From NCBI GenBank assembly GCA_031265635.1, contig JAISCK010000037.1, positions 1-7,106 on the forward strand: a DNA stretch of 7,106 bases, given 5' to 3'. Shown in pieces: positions 1 through 6,267 of this stretch; the first letter of the stretch is position 1, and every line of letters begins with the position of its first letter. The position numbers and the translations under genes were made by a program. Source of the DNA: Spirochaetaceae bacterium. GTDB taxonomy: Bacteria > Spirochaetota > Spirochaetia > Treponematales > Breznakiellaceae. Under the pieces are notes generated by a model. That model was not told the DNA's origin, did no database searches, and saw nothing but the letters and a program-made list of their open reading frames with translations.

Positions 1-351
1 CTCGATCCCTCCCACCTCATGATCATGGGCGCGGATCCTATCGCGGCAATTCGGTCATTGGAAGGCGCAATCTACCATGTCCACGGCAAAGACGCCCGGA
101 TCGAGCGCGGCCTTGCGGAAGTGAACGGTCTCTTGGAATACAAACCCGTAACCGACACCAAAAAACGCGCCTGGAACTATGTCGCGGTAGGCTGCGGAAA
201 AGACCTCCAGTGGTGGAAAGAGTTTTTTTCCGTTTTGAGTATGACCGGCTATGACGGCTATGTTTCCCTTGAAATGGAAGACCTCACCATGAGCGTTGAG
301 GCCGGGCTTCGCACTTCTATTGACGCGCTGGAAGCTACAATCAGCAAATAA
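1..351 (+). CDS. Sugar phosphate isomerase/epimerase, TIM barrel (3' part only)
   Basis: The reading frame is open from base 1, so the gene begins upstream of the window; 116 C-terminal residues are visible. They carry the pattern of the xylose-isomerase-like TIM-barrel family: LDPSHL at residues 1-6, YHVHGKD at 25-31, and SLEMED at 89-94. In family members the Asp/His of the first block, the His/Asp of the second and the Glu of the third bind a divalent metal and act on the substrate. The segment WNYVAVGCGKDLQWW (58-72) is typical of members found beside sugar dehydrogenases. The substrate cannot be read from this fragment. The stop is TAA at 349-351, and an AGGAG overlapping it probably serves the next gene 15 nt downstream, so the two should be co-transcribed. 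An internal ATG at 19 is not the start, because the DPSH metal motif lies before it. Confidence 0.87.
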   Translation, partial: LDPSHLMIMGADPIAAIRSLEGAIYHVHGKDARIERGLAEVNGLLEYKPVTDTKKRAWNYVAVGCGKDLQWWKEFFSVLSMTGYDGYVSLEMEDLTMSVEAGLRTSIDALEATISK

Positions 352-366
352 GGAGACTCTATTGTT

Positions 367-1281
367 ATGAAAATCGCCTTTGACGTAGATGTGCTGGCAA
401 AACAGACGGGTATACGCGAGTATGTTTACAAAGTTGCGGAGTGGGGGTATAAGTATATCGAGCAATCCCCCCACCCCCGGATAAACCCTTTCTATAAACA
501 TCCGCTGTTCTCAAAGGACTGCGAGAACGAATACCGCAAGGCCCTGAAAGAAACCGGCGTGGAGATTTCTTCTTTCATCGTGGTATACCGCTGGTCAGGC
601 CCTACCGAACTACAACGGCAGCTTGAGGTGGCCAACTGGAAACGGATCGTTCAGATTGCGGTGAACATGGGAGTCCAGGTAATCAACACAGAGCTTTCAG
701 GAGACCCGAATCAGGCGGAACTATGCAACGGTATGTGGTTTCGTTCCATGGACGAGTTGTTGCCCCTGTTTGAAAAAGAAGGCATACGGGTAGAGATTCA
801 ATCCCACCCCTACGATTTTTGCGAACTCAACGATGAGACCGTGGATATGGTGAAAAGCTACCGTTCCGATAATCTGGGCTATGTCTACTCCAGCCCCCAC
901 GGATTTTTTTACGACAAGGGGAAAGGCGATGTGCGGCACATGCTGGAATACGCCGGGGATTGTCTTTCCCACGTTCTCTTTGCCGACACCTTTAACCAGG
1001 AGAAGGATTGCCGGTACATTCTCAACCCGCCCTGGCTTAACAGCCGGGGAAAGAGCGATGCGGTGGTACACCAGCATCTGGCTATGGGAGAAGGTGAAGT
1101 TGATTTTGACGGTATCTTTGAAACCCTGCGGAAGATGGATTTTGCCAACAAGAAGTTTAAGGTCGGTGGCGAATCAATCGCCTGCGTATCCTACTTCGGC
1201 TTCCCCGAAAAAATGGACACCCAGGCCCCGGCAGCCAGGGAACGGATAGAAAAGGAGTTGCTTGGAACCCATAGCTTATAA
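367..1281 (+). CDS. iolH: IolH-like sugar phosphate isomerase/epimerase
   Basis: A complete 304-residue TIM-barrel protein. I recognise the overall pattern as IolH of inositol-utilisation operons: the N-terminal MKIAFDVDV, the EQSPHPRINPFYKHP block near residues 32-46, VINTELSGDPNQ at 105-116, and HQHLAMGEGEVDF at 235-247. Likely metal and catalytic residues of the fold are Glu143 and His147 (in VEIQSHP), His178, His202, His237 and Glu269. The exact reaction of IolH is not well settled; an isomerase or epimerase step on an inositol or sugar intermediate is expected, in the cytoplasm. The start is ATG 367, preceded by AGGAG at 351-355 (11 nt spacing). It follows another TIM-barrel isomerase by 15 nt, consistent with one catabolic operon. 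The family is secure; the name iolH is less so, since no other iol gene is visible. Confidence 0.8.
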   Translation: MKIAFDVDVLAKQTGIREYVYKVAEWGYKYIEQSPHPRINPFYKHPLFSKDCENEYRKALKETGVEISSFIVVYRWSGPTELQRQLEVANWKRIVQIAVNMGVQVINTELSGDPNQAELCNGMWFRSMDELLPLFEKEGIRVEIQSHPYDFCELNDETVDMVKSYRSDNLGYVYSSPHGFFYDKGKGDVRHMLEYAGDCLSHVLFADTFNQEKDCRYILNPPWLNSRGKSDAVVHQHLAMGEGEVDFDGIFETLRKMDFANKKFKVGGESIACVSYFGFPEKMDTQAPAARERIEKELLGTHSL

Positions 1282-1390
1282 GCTCGGATAATTTCGTGAA
1301 AGGTTATCCAAATATGTAACGCTTACAAGATACCCAAGAACCCGATCGCGGGAGAGCTTCAGGGCGAGGAGCTTCATTAGTGTTACAGCC
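1282..1390. other. Convergent intergenic region with small inverted repeats
   Basis: A 109-nt gap between converging genes. It holds an imperfect hairpin at 1286-1309 (GGATAA/TTATCC plus TTT/AAA, 4-nt loop CGTG, 2-nt bulge), a 5-bp palindrome TGTAA-CGC-TTACA at 1315-1327, a CCCG-ATCG-CGGG stem at 1341-1352, and a direct repeat GAGCTTC at 1354-1360 and 1369-1375. None is followed by a T-run, so a standard intrinsic terminator cannot be claimed. The 1286-1309 hairpin, 4 nt after the iolH stop, is the best candidate for ending that transcript. Confidence 0.35.
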
Positions 1391-1807
1391 TCACTCCCTT
1401 TTGTCTTCGGCCTTGTCGAGGAATTTCTTGCTGTTAATGATGAAGCGGCCGTGGGTTCCCTCGGCTATGAGCTGGTTCTGTTTGCCGTCAATTTCGTCGT
1501 AGACCTGAACCTTGAAGACAAGATGCCGCCCGTTGTTTTCAAGCAGTTCCCCGAAGGCCCTGATGGTCCGTCCCCTGGGGCTGGGGGCAAGATGGCTGAT
1601 ATTGACTTCCGTTCCCACAGTGGACCAGCCTTCGGGCAGGAGCGCTTTGGTGGCCCGGAAACAGGCGTTTTCAAGAAGGGCGACCACGCAGGGGGTGGAA
1701 TAGACGGGCAGCCCTCCCGAGCCCCAGGAAGCGGCGGTATTGGTATCATCGACCACCGTTGACGATTCGCCCCTGAGGCCGGGTTTAAGTATTTCGGTAA
1801 AATCCAT
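1391..1807 (-). CDS. FlK-type hot-dog thioesterase
   Basis: A complete 138-residue protein of the 4HBT hot-dog fold, closest in pattern to fluoroacetyl-CoA thioesterase (FlK)-like proteins, which hydrolyse small acyl-CoA esters in the cytoplasm. Visible hallmarks are NTAASWGSGGLPVYSTP (23-39), VALLENA (42-48), TVGTEVNISHLAPSP (63-77) and EGTHGRFII (116-124). Thr38, Glu46 and His72 have the same spacing (8, then 26 residues) as the catalytic Thr42/Glu50/His76 that I recall for FlK, so the enzyme is probably active; its acyl substrate is unknown. The start ATG at 1807 gives the usual family N-terminus and there is no other Met nearby. No Shine-Dalgarno sequence precedes it, but a TATAAT lies 7 nt upstream. 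The gene lies 42 nt downstream of the FapA-like gene on the same strand and could also be read from there. Real fluoroacetate resistance is not implied. Confidence 0.85.
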   Translation of the reverse strand: MDFTEILKPGLRGESSTVVDDTNTAASWGSGGLPVYSTPCVVALLENACFRATKALLPEGWSTVGTEVNISHLAPSPRGRTIRAFGELLENNGRHLVFKVQVYDEIDGKQNQLIAEGTHGRFIINSKKFLDKAEDKRE

Positions 1808-1814
1808 GCTGCCG

Positions 1815-1842
1815 ATTATACCGGCTTTGTCAAAAAAGGCAA
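1815..1842 (-). promoter_or_regulatory. Sigma70-type promoter of the thioesterase gene
   Basis: Read on the minus strand, a perfect TATAAT occupies 1820-1815 and a TTGCCT (4 of 6 matches to TTGACA) occupies 1842-1837, 16 bp apart. The predicted transcription start falls at or within a base or two of the A of the ATG at 1807, which would make the mRNA leaderless or nearly so. A perfect TTGACA at 1833-1828 is only 7 bp from the -10 box and so cannot pair with it normally. Confidence 0.5.
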
Positions 1843-1849
1843 TAGACGG

Positions 1850-3274
1850 TTATTTCAGCATCTCGTGAACCAGCTTGCCCTGGGCTCTGTCGAGACGTAT
1901 GCGCACCCGTTTGAGGTTTTGTTCGACCACATAGGCTATGGCGCATATTTCAACAAGGGTTCCACCGGCTATTTCCCCGGAAACGTCCACCGTGGCGTGT
2001 TCATCGGCGTTGACCTTGTCCATGAGTTCAGAAATGCGGGATGTGATTTTGTCTATCTCTTCCTCAAGGCGCAGGGCAAGTTCGTCCATCCTTTTTTTCT
2101 GTTCACTTGCCGGGTCGGCTCCGGCGATAAAATCAAGGAGCTTTTGCAGTTTGGCCACGAGAATGCGGAGCCTGAGGGTAAGTTTTTCCTTTTCCTGGAC
2201 TACGGTAAAATCAATGCCGCAGTGGAGCCTTGTGGCCCTGCCCGACTGGGTTCCTATGAGCGCCGCCTTTATGCCGTGTATGGCGTATATATCGCCGCCC
2301 GTTATGCGTCCCCTGTCGCCCAGTTCGACCCGCTGAAGCGAAAAGATGCTGGAGTTGAAAATTTCAGAATCAATGGACACCGTTTCCCTTGAGGCCACAT
2401 GGCAGTTGCGTATGAATCTCGCCCTGAGCGCGCCGCCTGTTTTTACCAGGGCCTTGCCCCTTCCTATGAGTCCTCCGGCAACGGTAAGGTCCTTTTTCGC
2501 GTTAAGTTCGGTAACGTCAAAGGTCTGTTTTACCAGGACGGAACCCCCTGAGTACACCTTGAAGCCGTCGGCCACAGGGCCGTCTATGATCACGTCGCCG
2601 GGAAAATTTACATGGCCCGTGGCATAACCCACCTGGCCCCTGATGACCAGGACTTCGTCAACGCTGAGTACCCCGTTCTCCCTGATGAGCCTTCCGTCTA
2701 TGCCGGCCCGTATGTCTTCGCCGCTTACAAGCGTATTGTTCCCGCCCTGTACCGTTTCATGCCGGATGACCGTAAAGGGGATGTCTATGCCGTGTACGTC
2801 GCTTCCCTTTTTACCGGCTATACGCGCCTGTCTGGAGGCTATCACCTGGTCTTTCTTCACCATTATATACGGCGAAATGTCCCGGTAATCCACCCTGAGC
2901 ACGTCAAGGCCCGGAAGGCTGTTTTTTTCAAGTTCGGGATTGAAACGAAAGTATTCCGCTTCCTCAGCCACGGGTTTTTCGCCCCGGGCTATGAGTACCT
3001 GCCTTTGGGGGCGGCCTGTTTCGCCGGTAACGGCCACGGCGTCCCTCACGGCGTCCCAGAGCACCCCGCTGGTGATGTTGAAACGCTTGAGGGCGTCCGT
3101 AACATAGTCCATATCCAGGGGCTGTCCCTTTGCCATGGGGGGAATAAAATCCGCCCAGGCTTCAAGGTTATCGTCCGAAAAGGTGATAACCACGGTCCCG
3201 TCATTGGGATGAAGCCCTGAAAGTATGGTTTTTTGCTTATCGGTGTTTTGAGCTGTATTTTCCTGGTTTTCCAT
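1850..3274 (-). CDS. FapA family (DUF342) polymerising beta-roll protein
   Basis: A 474-residue protein of the FapA/DUF342 family. Residues about 130-200 form the N-terminal part. Residues about 205-355 are the hallmark right-handed beta-helix with repeating Gly/Val turns (for example GHVNFPGDVIIDGPVADGF at 220-238, GGLIGRGKA at 267-275, GRITGGDIYAI at 322-332, ALIGTQ at 338-343). Residues about 358-420 are a charged predicted coiled coil, and a short beta cap rich in Val/Ile follows. Characterised relatives make cell-polarity or flagellum-placement scaffolds, and many have no assigned role; it is probably cytosolic and self-assembling. I chose ATG 3274 because GAGGGG lies just upstream (minus strand); an in-frame ATG at 3322 would add 16 residues that do not look like protein core and would read through that ribosome site. 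No membrane segment is seen. It is divergent from argR. Confidence 0.85.
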   Translation of the reverse strand: MENQENTAQNTDKQKTILSGLHPNDGTVVITFSDDNLEAWADFIPPMAKGQPLDMDYVTDALKRFNITSGVLWDAVRDAVAVTGETGRPQRQVLIARGEKPVAEEAEYFRFNPELEKNSLPGLDVLRVDYRDISPYIMVKKDQVIASRQARIAGKKGSDVHGIDIPFTVIRHETVQGGNNTLVSGEDIRAGIDGRLIRENGVLSVDEVLVIRGQVGYATGHVNFPGDVIIDGPVADGFKVYSGGSVLVKQTFDVTELNAKKDLTVAGGLIGRGKALVKTGGALRARFIRNCHVASRETVSIDSEIFNSSIFSLQRVELGDRGRITGGDIYAIHGIKAALIGTQSGRATRLHCGIDFTVVQEKEKLTLRLRILVAKLQKLLDFIAGADPASEQKKRMDELALRLEEEIDKITSRISELMDKVNADEHATVDVSGEIAGGTLVEICAIAYVVEQNLKRVRIRLDRAQGKLVHEMLK

Positions 3275-3347
3275 ACAACGCGCTTCCCCTCTATAAAGTA
3301 TCGGTGAAAATTTCCGGGGCACAAAGGGTTTATGCGGCGTACCGGCT

Positions 3348-3377
3348 TTTATGTGCCGGGCGGTTTCAAAATGTCAA
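3348..3377 (-). promoter_or_regulatory. Candidate promoter of the FapA-like gene
   Basis: On the minus strand a perfect TTGACA (3377-3372) is followed after 18 bp by CATAAA (3353-3348, 4 of 6 matches to TATAAT). The predicted start near 3341 gives a leader of about 65 nt before ATG 3274. A 5-bp inverted repeat CCGGC/GCCGG (3342-3346 and 3355-3359) brackets the -10 box and may be an operator or incidental. The -35 box sits inside the 3363-3396 repeat element. Confidence 0.4.
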
Positions 3378-3396
3378 ATTTTGGAAATTGGCTCTC
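3363..3396. repeat. Copy 1 of a GTTTCAAAAT-type intergenic repeat
   Basis: The segment begins GTTTCAAAATGTCAAATTT and continues with GAAATTGGCTCTCT. It matches the segment before pgi at 3968-4000 with one mismatch over the first 19 bases, then, after a 2-nt gap, about 10 of 14 further bases. This copy lacks the perfect dyad of copy 2. It lies between the divergent FapA-like and argR promoters and includes the -35 box of the former. Confidence 0.55.
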
Positions 3397-3400
3397 TTAC

Positions 3401-3429
3401 TTGAAATAAAGTACTCATTATTGTATGTT
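3401..3429 (+). promoter_or_regulatory. argR promoter
   Basis: TTGAAA (3401-3406, 5 of 6) and TATGTT (3424-3429, 4 of 6) are separated by exactly 17 bp. The predicted transcription start is near 3436. This makes the in-frame ATG codons at 3425 and 3431 untranslatable from this promoter and supports the GTG start at 3473. Confidence 0.55.
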
Positions 3430-3440
3430 TATGCGGGAAC

Positions 3441-3458
3441 CGGGAATAATTATTCAGG
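3441..3458. promoter_or_regulatory. ARG-box-like operator
   Basis: A perfect 12-bp palindrome GAATAATTATTC lies at 3444-3455, followed by A. Compared with the ARG box consensus known for E. coli (wnTGAATwwwwATTCAnw), 9 of the 10 specified core bases and all four w positions match; only the first T is G. It sits just downstream of the predicted start of argR transcription and 14 nt before the GTG start codon, where binding of ArgR would block its own expression. Confidence 0.6.
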
Positions 3459-3472
3459 TTCCGGAGCCGCAG

Positions 3473-3946
3473 GTGAAAGAACGATTAGCCCGTCTTAAAT
3501 CAATCCGAAAACTCATCAAAACCTACCGTATTGAATCACAGGAAGTGCTGCTCGGCCATCTGCAGAAAGAGGGTTTTATGGTAACCCAGGCCACCTTGTC
3601 CAGGGACCTTAAACTGCTCAAGGTCGGCAAGATCTCAGACGGCAGCAACGGGTATATTTACACCCTTCCCGGCGATGACGAAAGGCAGGAAACGGAACGG
3701 ACCTACATTCATGATTTTCTGCGGGGCTATATATCCATCGACTGGTCGGGGAATATGGTGGTGATACGCACCTATTCGGGTCATTCCGACGCGGTAGCCC
3801 TGGCCGTGGACAACCTGGGCCTTGACGATGTGCTGGGGACCATAGCGGGCAGGGACAATACGGTTTTTGTGTGTCTCAGGGAAGGGATTTCAGGCGAGGA
3901 TTTTATGCGCCGCATGAAAGAGAGCATTCCCGAACTGGAAGACTGA
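3473..3946 (+). CDS. argR: Arginine repressor ArgR/AhrC
   Basis: A 157-residue arginine-dependent transcription regulator. Residues 1-65 form the winged helix-turn-helix, with SQEVLLGHLQKEGF (22-35) and the recognition segment VTQATLSRDLKLL (37-49). Residues about 80-157 are the oligomerisation and arginine-binding domain, including YSGHSDAVALAVDNL (101-115) and LGTIAGRDNTVFVC (121-134). ArgR hexamers use the acidic GTIAGDD loop to hold L-arginine; here the loop reads G-R-D-N-T. I prefer GTG 3473, which has GGAG at 3463-3466 with 6-nt spacing, gives the standard family length, and leaves the promoter and operator upstream. An in-frame ATG at 3425 would add 16 residues encoded by the operator and -10 region. 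pgi follows after 63 nt. No arginine genes are in the window, so the targets are elsewhere apart from likely self-control. Confidence 0.9.
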   Translation: MKERLARLKSIRKLIKTYRIESQEVLLGHLQKEGFMVTQATLSRDLKLLKVGKISDGSNGYIYTLPGDDERQETERTYIHDFLRGYISIDWSGNMVVIRTYSGHSDAVALAVDNLGLDDVLGTIAGRDNTVFVCLREGISGEDFMRRMKESIPELED

Positions 3947-3967
3947 ACTTTATTTACATTGGAGTCT

Positions 3968-3991
3968 GTTTCAAAATTTCAAATTTGAAAC
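3968..3991. repeat. Copy 2 of the repeat: dyad upstream of pgi
   Basis: GTTTCAAA (3968-3975) and TTTGAAAC (3984-3991) form an 8-bp inverted repeat with an 8-nt loop; alternatively TTTCAAATTTGAAA (3977-3990) is a perfect 14-bp palindrome. It lies in the 63-nt gap between argR and pgi, 9 nt before the pgi ribosome site. It could be an operator, a weak RNA hairpin or a dispersed intergenic repeat; no T-run follows, so it is a poor terminator. Confidence 0.6.
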
Positions 3992-4009
3992 AAGCTCACT
4001 GGAGTAAAA

Positions 4010-5623
4010 ATGGAATTTATCGATCTGGACAAAACCGCGTCCTACGCGAAACTGTTAAACCACGCCCTCAGGGAGTATTCCTTTGATTACGCGAAGCTCG
4101 ACGCCGGAAGGGTGGCCCGCTGCCTTATTCCTGCCGGCGGGGGGCTCATGTATTCCTGGGCGGCCAAGGCTGTTGACGAGCCCGAAATAAAGCTGCTCCA
4201 GGCCCTTGCCGATGAACAGGATCTCATCGGCAAGTACCGTATGCTCCTTGACGGGGAATATATGAACACCGGCGAACACCGCCGGGTGCTGCACCACCTG
4301 CTCAGGGGCCGGCTCGGAAAGCCGGTGATTCACCAGGGGAAGGACCTGGAACAATTCTATTCCGGGGAACTTGAGCGCGTCGCCGCCTTCGCGGACAGGG
4401 TGTCAGGAGGGGAACTCAGGGGCGGAAGCGGCAAACCGTTCAGCGCCGCGGTACAGATAGGCATAGGCGGCTCCGATTTGGGCCCCCGGGCCCTGTATCT
4501 GGCCCTTGAAAACTGGGCCATAGCCTCAGGAAGAAAAAACATGGACGCCGCCTTTATCTCCAATGTGGACCCCGACGACGGCGCGAAGGTCGTGTCTTCC
4601 CTTGATTTGGAAAGAACCCTTTTCATCCTGGTTTCCAAAAGCGGAACCACCCAGGAGACCCTTGCCAACGAACTCTTTGTCAGGGACCGCCTCAAAAAAG
4701 CGGGACTGGACCCCGCGAAGCACCTGGTGGCGATAACCAGCGAGACCAGCCCCCTGGCCCGCAATCCGGCCTACCTTGATTCCTTTTATATGGATGATTT
4801 TATAGGCGGCAGGTATTCCTCCAGTTCGCCCGCGGGCGGGGTGATACTTTCCCTGGCCTTTGGTTCCCGGAGTTTCAGGGAATTTCTCGACGGCGCCCAT
4901 GAAGCCGACAAGCTTGCCCTTGAAAGCCGCGTAACAGAAAACGCCAGCCTTCTTGCCGCCCTCATCGGTGTCTGGGAGCGGAATCTGATGGGGTATACGG
5001 CGACGGCGGCGCTTCCCTACAGCCAGGCCCTTTCCCGCTTTCCCGCCCATTTGCAGCAGCTTGATATGGAATCAAACGGCAAAAGGGTCAACAGGGACGG
5101 CAGGCCCATAGCCTATGCCACGGGGCCCCTGGTGTTCGGGGAGCCGGGAACCAACGGCCAGCATTCGTTTTACCAGCTTCTCCACCAGGGGACCGATACT
5201 GTTCCCCTTGAGTTTATAGGTTTTCTGGAAAGCCAGAGGGGAGAGGATATTGAGGCGGAAGGTTCGACAAGCCAGACCAAGCTCAAGGCGAATCTTGCCG
5301 CCCAGATTGTGGCCTTTGCCAGGGGGCGGAAACTTGACCATAGCCAGGAAAACTTCACCAGGGAATTCCCCGGAGGAAGGCCCTCAAGTCTCATATACGG
5401 GAAAAAAGCGGAGCCCCGTTCACTGGGCGCCCTGCTTGCCCATTTCGAGAACAAGGTCATGTTTCAGGGTTTCCTCTGGAACATAAACAGCTTTGACCAG
5501 GAAGGGGTGCAGCTGGGCAAGGAGCTTACCAAAAAGGCTCTCGCGTCCGGGAGCCGGGGAAGTTCGGGCGATTCCGCCCTTGACGCCTACCTGAAACTTC
5601 TTGGTATACAGGAGGAATCATGA
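4010..5623 (+). CDS. pgi: Glucose-6-phosphate isomerase
   Basis: A complete 537-residue cytosolic glycolytic enzyme that interconverts glucose 6-phosphate and fructose 6-phosphate. Phosphate and sugar binding motifs GIGGSDLGPR (151-160) and SKSGTTQET (209-217) are intact. The first family signature is at 263-276 (DFIGGRYSSSSPAG). QQLDMESNGK (349-358) carries the catalytic Glu354, GTNGQHSFYQLLHQG (380-394) carries the ring-opening His385, and the second signature at 487-504 ends in the active-site Lys504. The length is normal for the long bacterial form. The start ATG 4010 has GGAG at 4001-4004 with 5-nt spacing. Its TGA overlaps the ATG of the next gene (ATGA), so the two are translationally coupled. 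It may be transcribed from the argR promoter or from an unseen promoter in the 63-nt gap; the dyad at 3968-3991 is the obvious candidate control site. Nothing is missing or odd in the catalytic set. Confidence 0.97.
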   Translation: MEFIDLDKTASYAKLLNHALREYSFDYAKLDAGRVARCLIPAGGGLMYSWAAKAVDEPEIKLLQALADEQDLIGKYRMLLDGEYMNTGEHRRVLHHLLRGRLGKPVIHQGKDLEQFYSGELERVAAFADRVSGGELRGGSGKPFSAAVQIGIGGSDLGPRALYLALENWAIASGRKNMDAAFISNVDPDDGAKVVSSLDLERTLFILVSKSGTTQETLANELFVRDRLKKAGLDPAKHLVAITSETSPLARNPAYLDSFYMDDFIGGRYSSSSPAGGVILSLAFGSRSFREFLDGAHEADKLALESRVTENASLLAALIGVWERNLMGYTATAALPYSQALSRFPAHLQQLDMESNGKRVNRDGRPIAYATGPLVFGEPGTNGQHSFYQLLHQGTDTVPLEFIGFLESQRGEDIEAEGSTSQTKLKANLAAQIVAFARGRKLDHSQENFTREFPGGRPSSLIYGKKAEPRSLGALLAHFENKVMFQGFLWNINSFDQEGVQLGKELTKKALASGSRGSSGDSALDAYLKLLGIQEES

Positions 5624-6168
5624 AACAGACTCAGGCCCTTGCCTCTGACAGCACATGGACGGAAAAAGACGCCGGCGAATTGCCCGGTTCGCCTTTTGTC
5701 CGTATAGGAAGCCTCTGGATGCTCATCAGCGCCGGAGACGGCCCTTCGGGAGACTGGAACACCATGACCGCTTCATGGGGCGGCCTCGGCGTACTCTGGA
5801 GAAAAAACGTCGCCTTTGTTTTTGTCCGTCCGGGCCGCCGCACCGTAGAATACATGAACGGCGACGGACAATTCAGCCTTTCGTTTTTTGACGAAGAATA
5901 CCGGGGCGCCCTTGAGTTTTGCGGCGCCAATTCAGGAAGGGATTATGACAAGGCGGAGAAGACCGGCCTTCATCCTGTGTATTTCAAGGACGGGACTCTG
6001 GGTTTTGCCGAGGCTCAGGATGTGTTAAGCTGCCGCAAGCTCTATACCCACGACTTTGACCCGGCCGGATTTCTTGACCCCGCCATAGACAAAGACTGCT
6101 ATCCCGACAAAGACTACCACCGGCTTTTCATTGGCGAGATTACGGCATACAGGACAAGGCGCCGATAG
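5620..6168 (+). CDS. Flavin reductase-like FMN-binding protein
   Basis: A complete 182-residue protein of the flavin reductase-like (flavoredoxin) family, which binds FMN in a split beta-barrel and passes electrons to or from NAD(P)H or another redox partner. The FMN-binding block is NTMTASWGGLGVLW (47-60), followed by VFVRPGRRTVEYM (67-79), FSLSFF (85-90), CGANSGRDYDKAEKTGL (101-117) and the C-terminal HRLFIGEI (167-174). No signal peptide or membrane segment is seen, so it should be cytosolic. AGGAGG lies just before its ATG, which overlaps the pgi stop by 4 nt, so it is co-expressed with pgi. No functional link between the two is obvious. The true substrate is unknown; a role in oxygen or redox defence in an anaerobe is possible but is a guess. 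Confidence 0.87.
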   Translation: MKQTQALASDSTWTEKDAGELPGSPFVRIGSLWMLISAGDGPSGDWNTMTASWGGLGVLWRKNVAFVFVRPGRRTVEYMNGDGQFSLSFFDEEYRGALEFCGANSGRDYDKAEKTGLHPVYFKDGTLGFAEAQDVLSCRKLYTHDFDPAGFLDPAIDKDCYPDKDYHRLFIGEITAYRTRRR

Positions 6169-6176
6169 AACTTATG

Positions 6177-6201
6177 CGCCCGCCCGGCTATCCGGGAGGC
6201 G
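6177..6201 (+). terminator. GC-rich stem-loop after the flavin reductase gene
   Basis: Eight bases after the stop codon, CGCC (6177-6180) and CCCGG (6183-6187) pair with CCGGG (6192-6196) and GGCG (6198-6201). This makes a 9-bp stem with a small 2/1 internal loop and a CTAT loop. No U-run follows, so it is not a classical intrinsic terminator, but its position at the operon end suggests transcript ending or 3'-end protection. Confidence 0.4.
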
Positions 6202-6220
6202 GCCTGCCGCGCACCAAAGC

Positions 6221-6249
6221 TTGTCCCAATCTTTAGGACCTTGTATAGT
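6221..6249 (+). promoter_or_regulatory. Promoter of the small two-gene cassette
   Basis: TTGTCC (6221-6226, 4 of 6 matches) and TATAGT (6244-6249, 5 of 6) are separated by exactly 17 bp. The predicted start near 6256 leaves a leader of only about 12 nt, which begins at the GGGGAGGG ribosome site. This gives the cassette expression independent of pgi. Confidence 0.5.
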
Positions 6250-6267
6250 ATTTCTGGGGAGGGCATT

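Noticed and set aside
1315..1327. TGTAA-CGC-TTACA as a catabolite-response (cre-like) or LacI-family operator
   Set aside because: It is one base short of the cre pattern, lies between converging genes with no promoter beside it, and CcpA is not expected in spirochaetes.
1828..1833. Perfect TTGACA (minus strand) as -35 for the thioesterase promoter
   Set aside because: Only 7 bp separate it from TATAAT, far below the working spacing; TTGCCT at 16 bp was preferred.
1865..3220. Several long plus-strand open frames opposite the FapA-like gene
   Set aside because: They are antisense by-products of the codon bias of the DUF342 gene, whose beta-helix repeats clearly identify the true frame.
4526..5050. 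A 174-codon minus-strand frame inside pgi
   Set aside because: It overlaps conserved catalytic motifs of pgi in full and has no ribosome site or recognisable domain.
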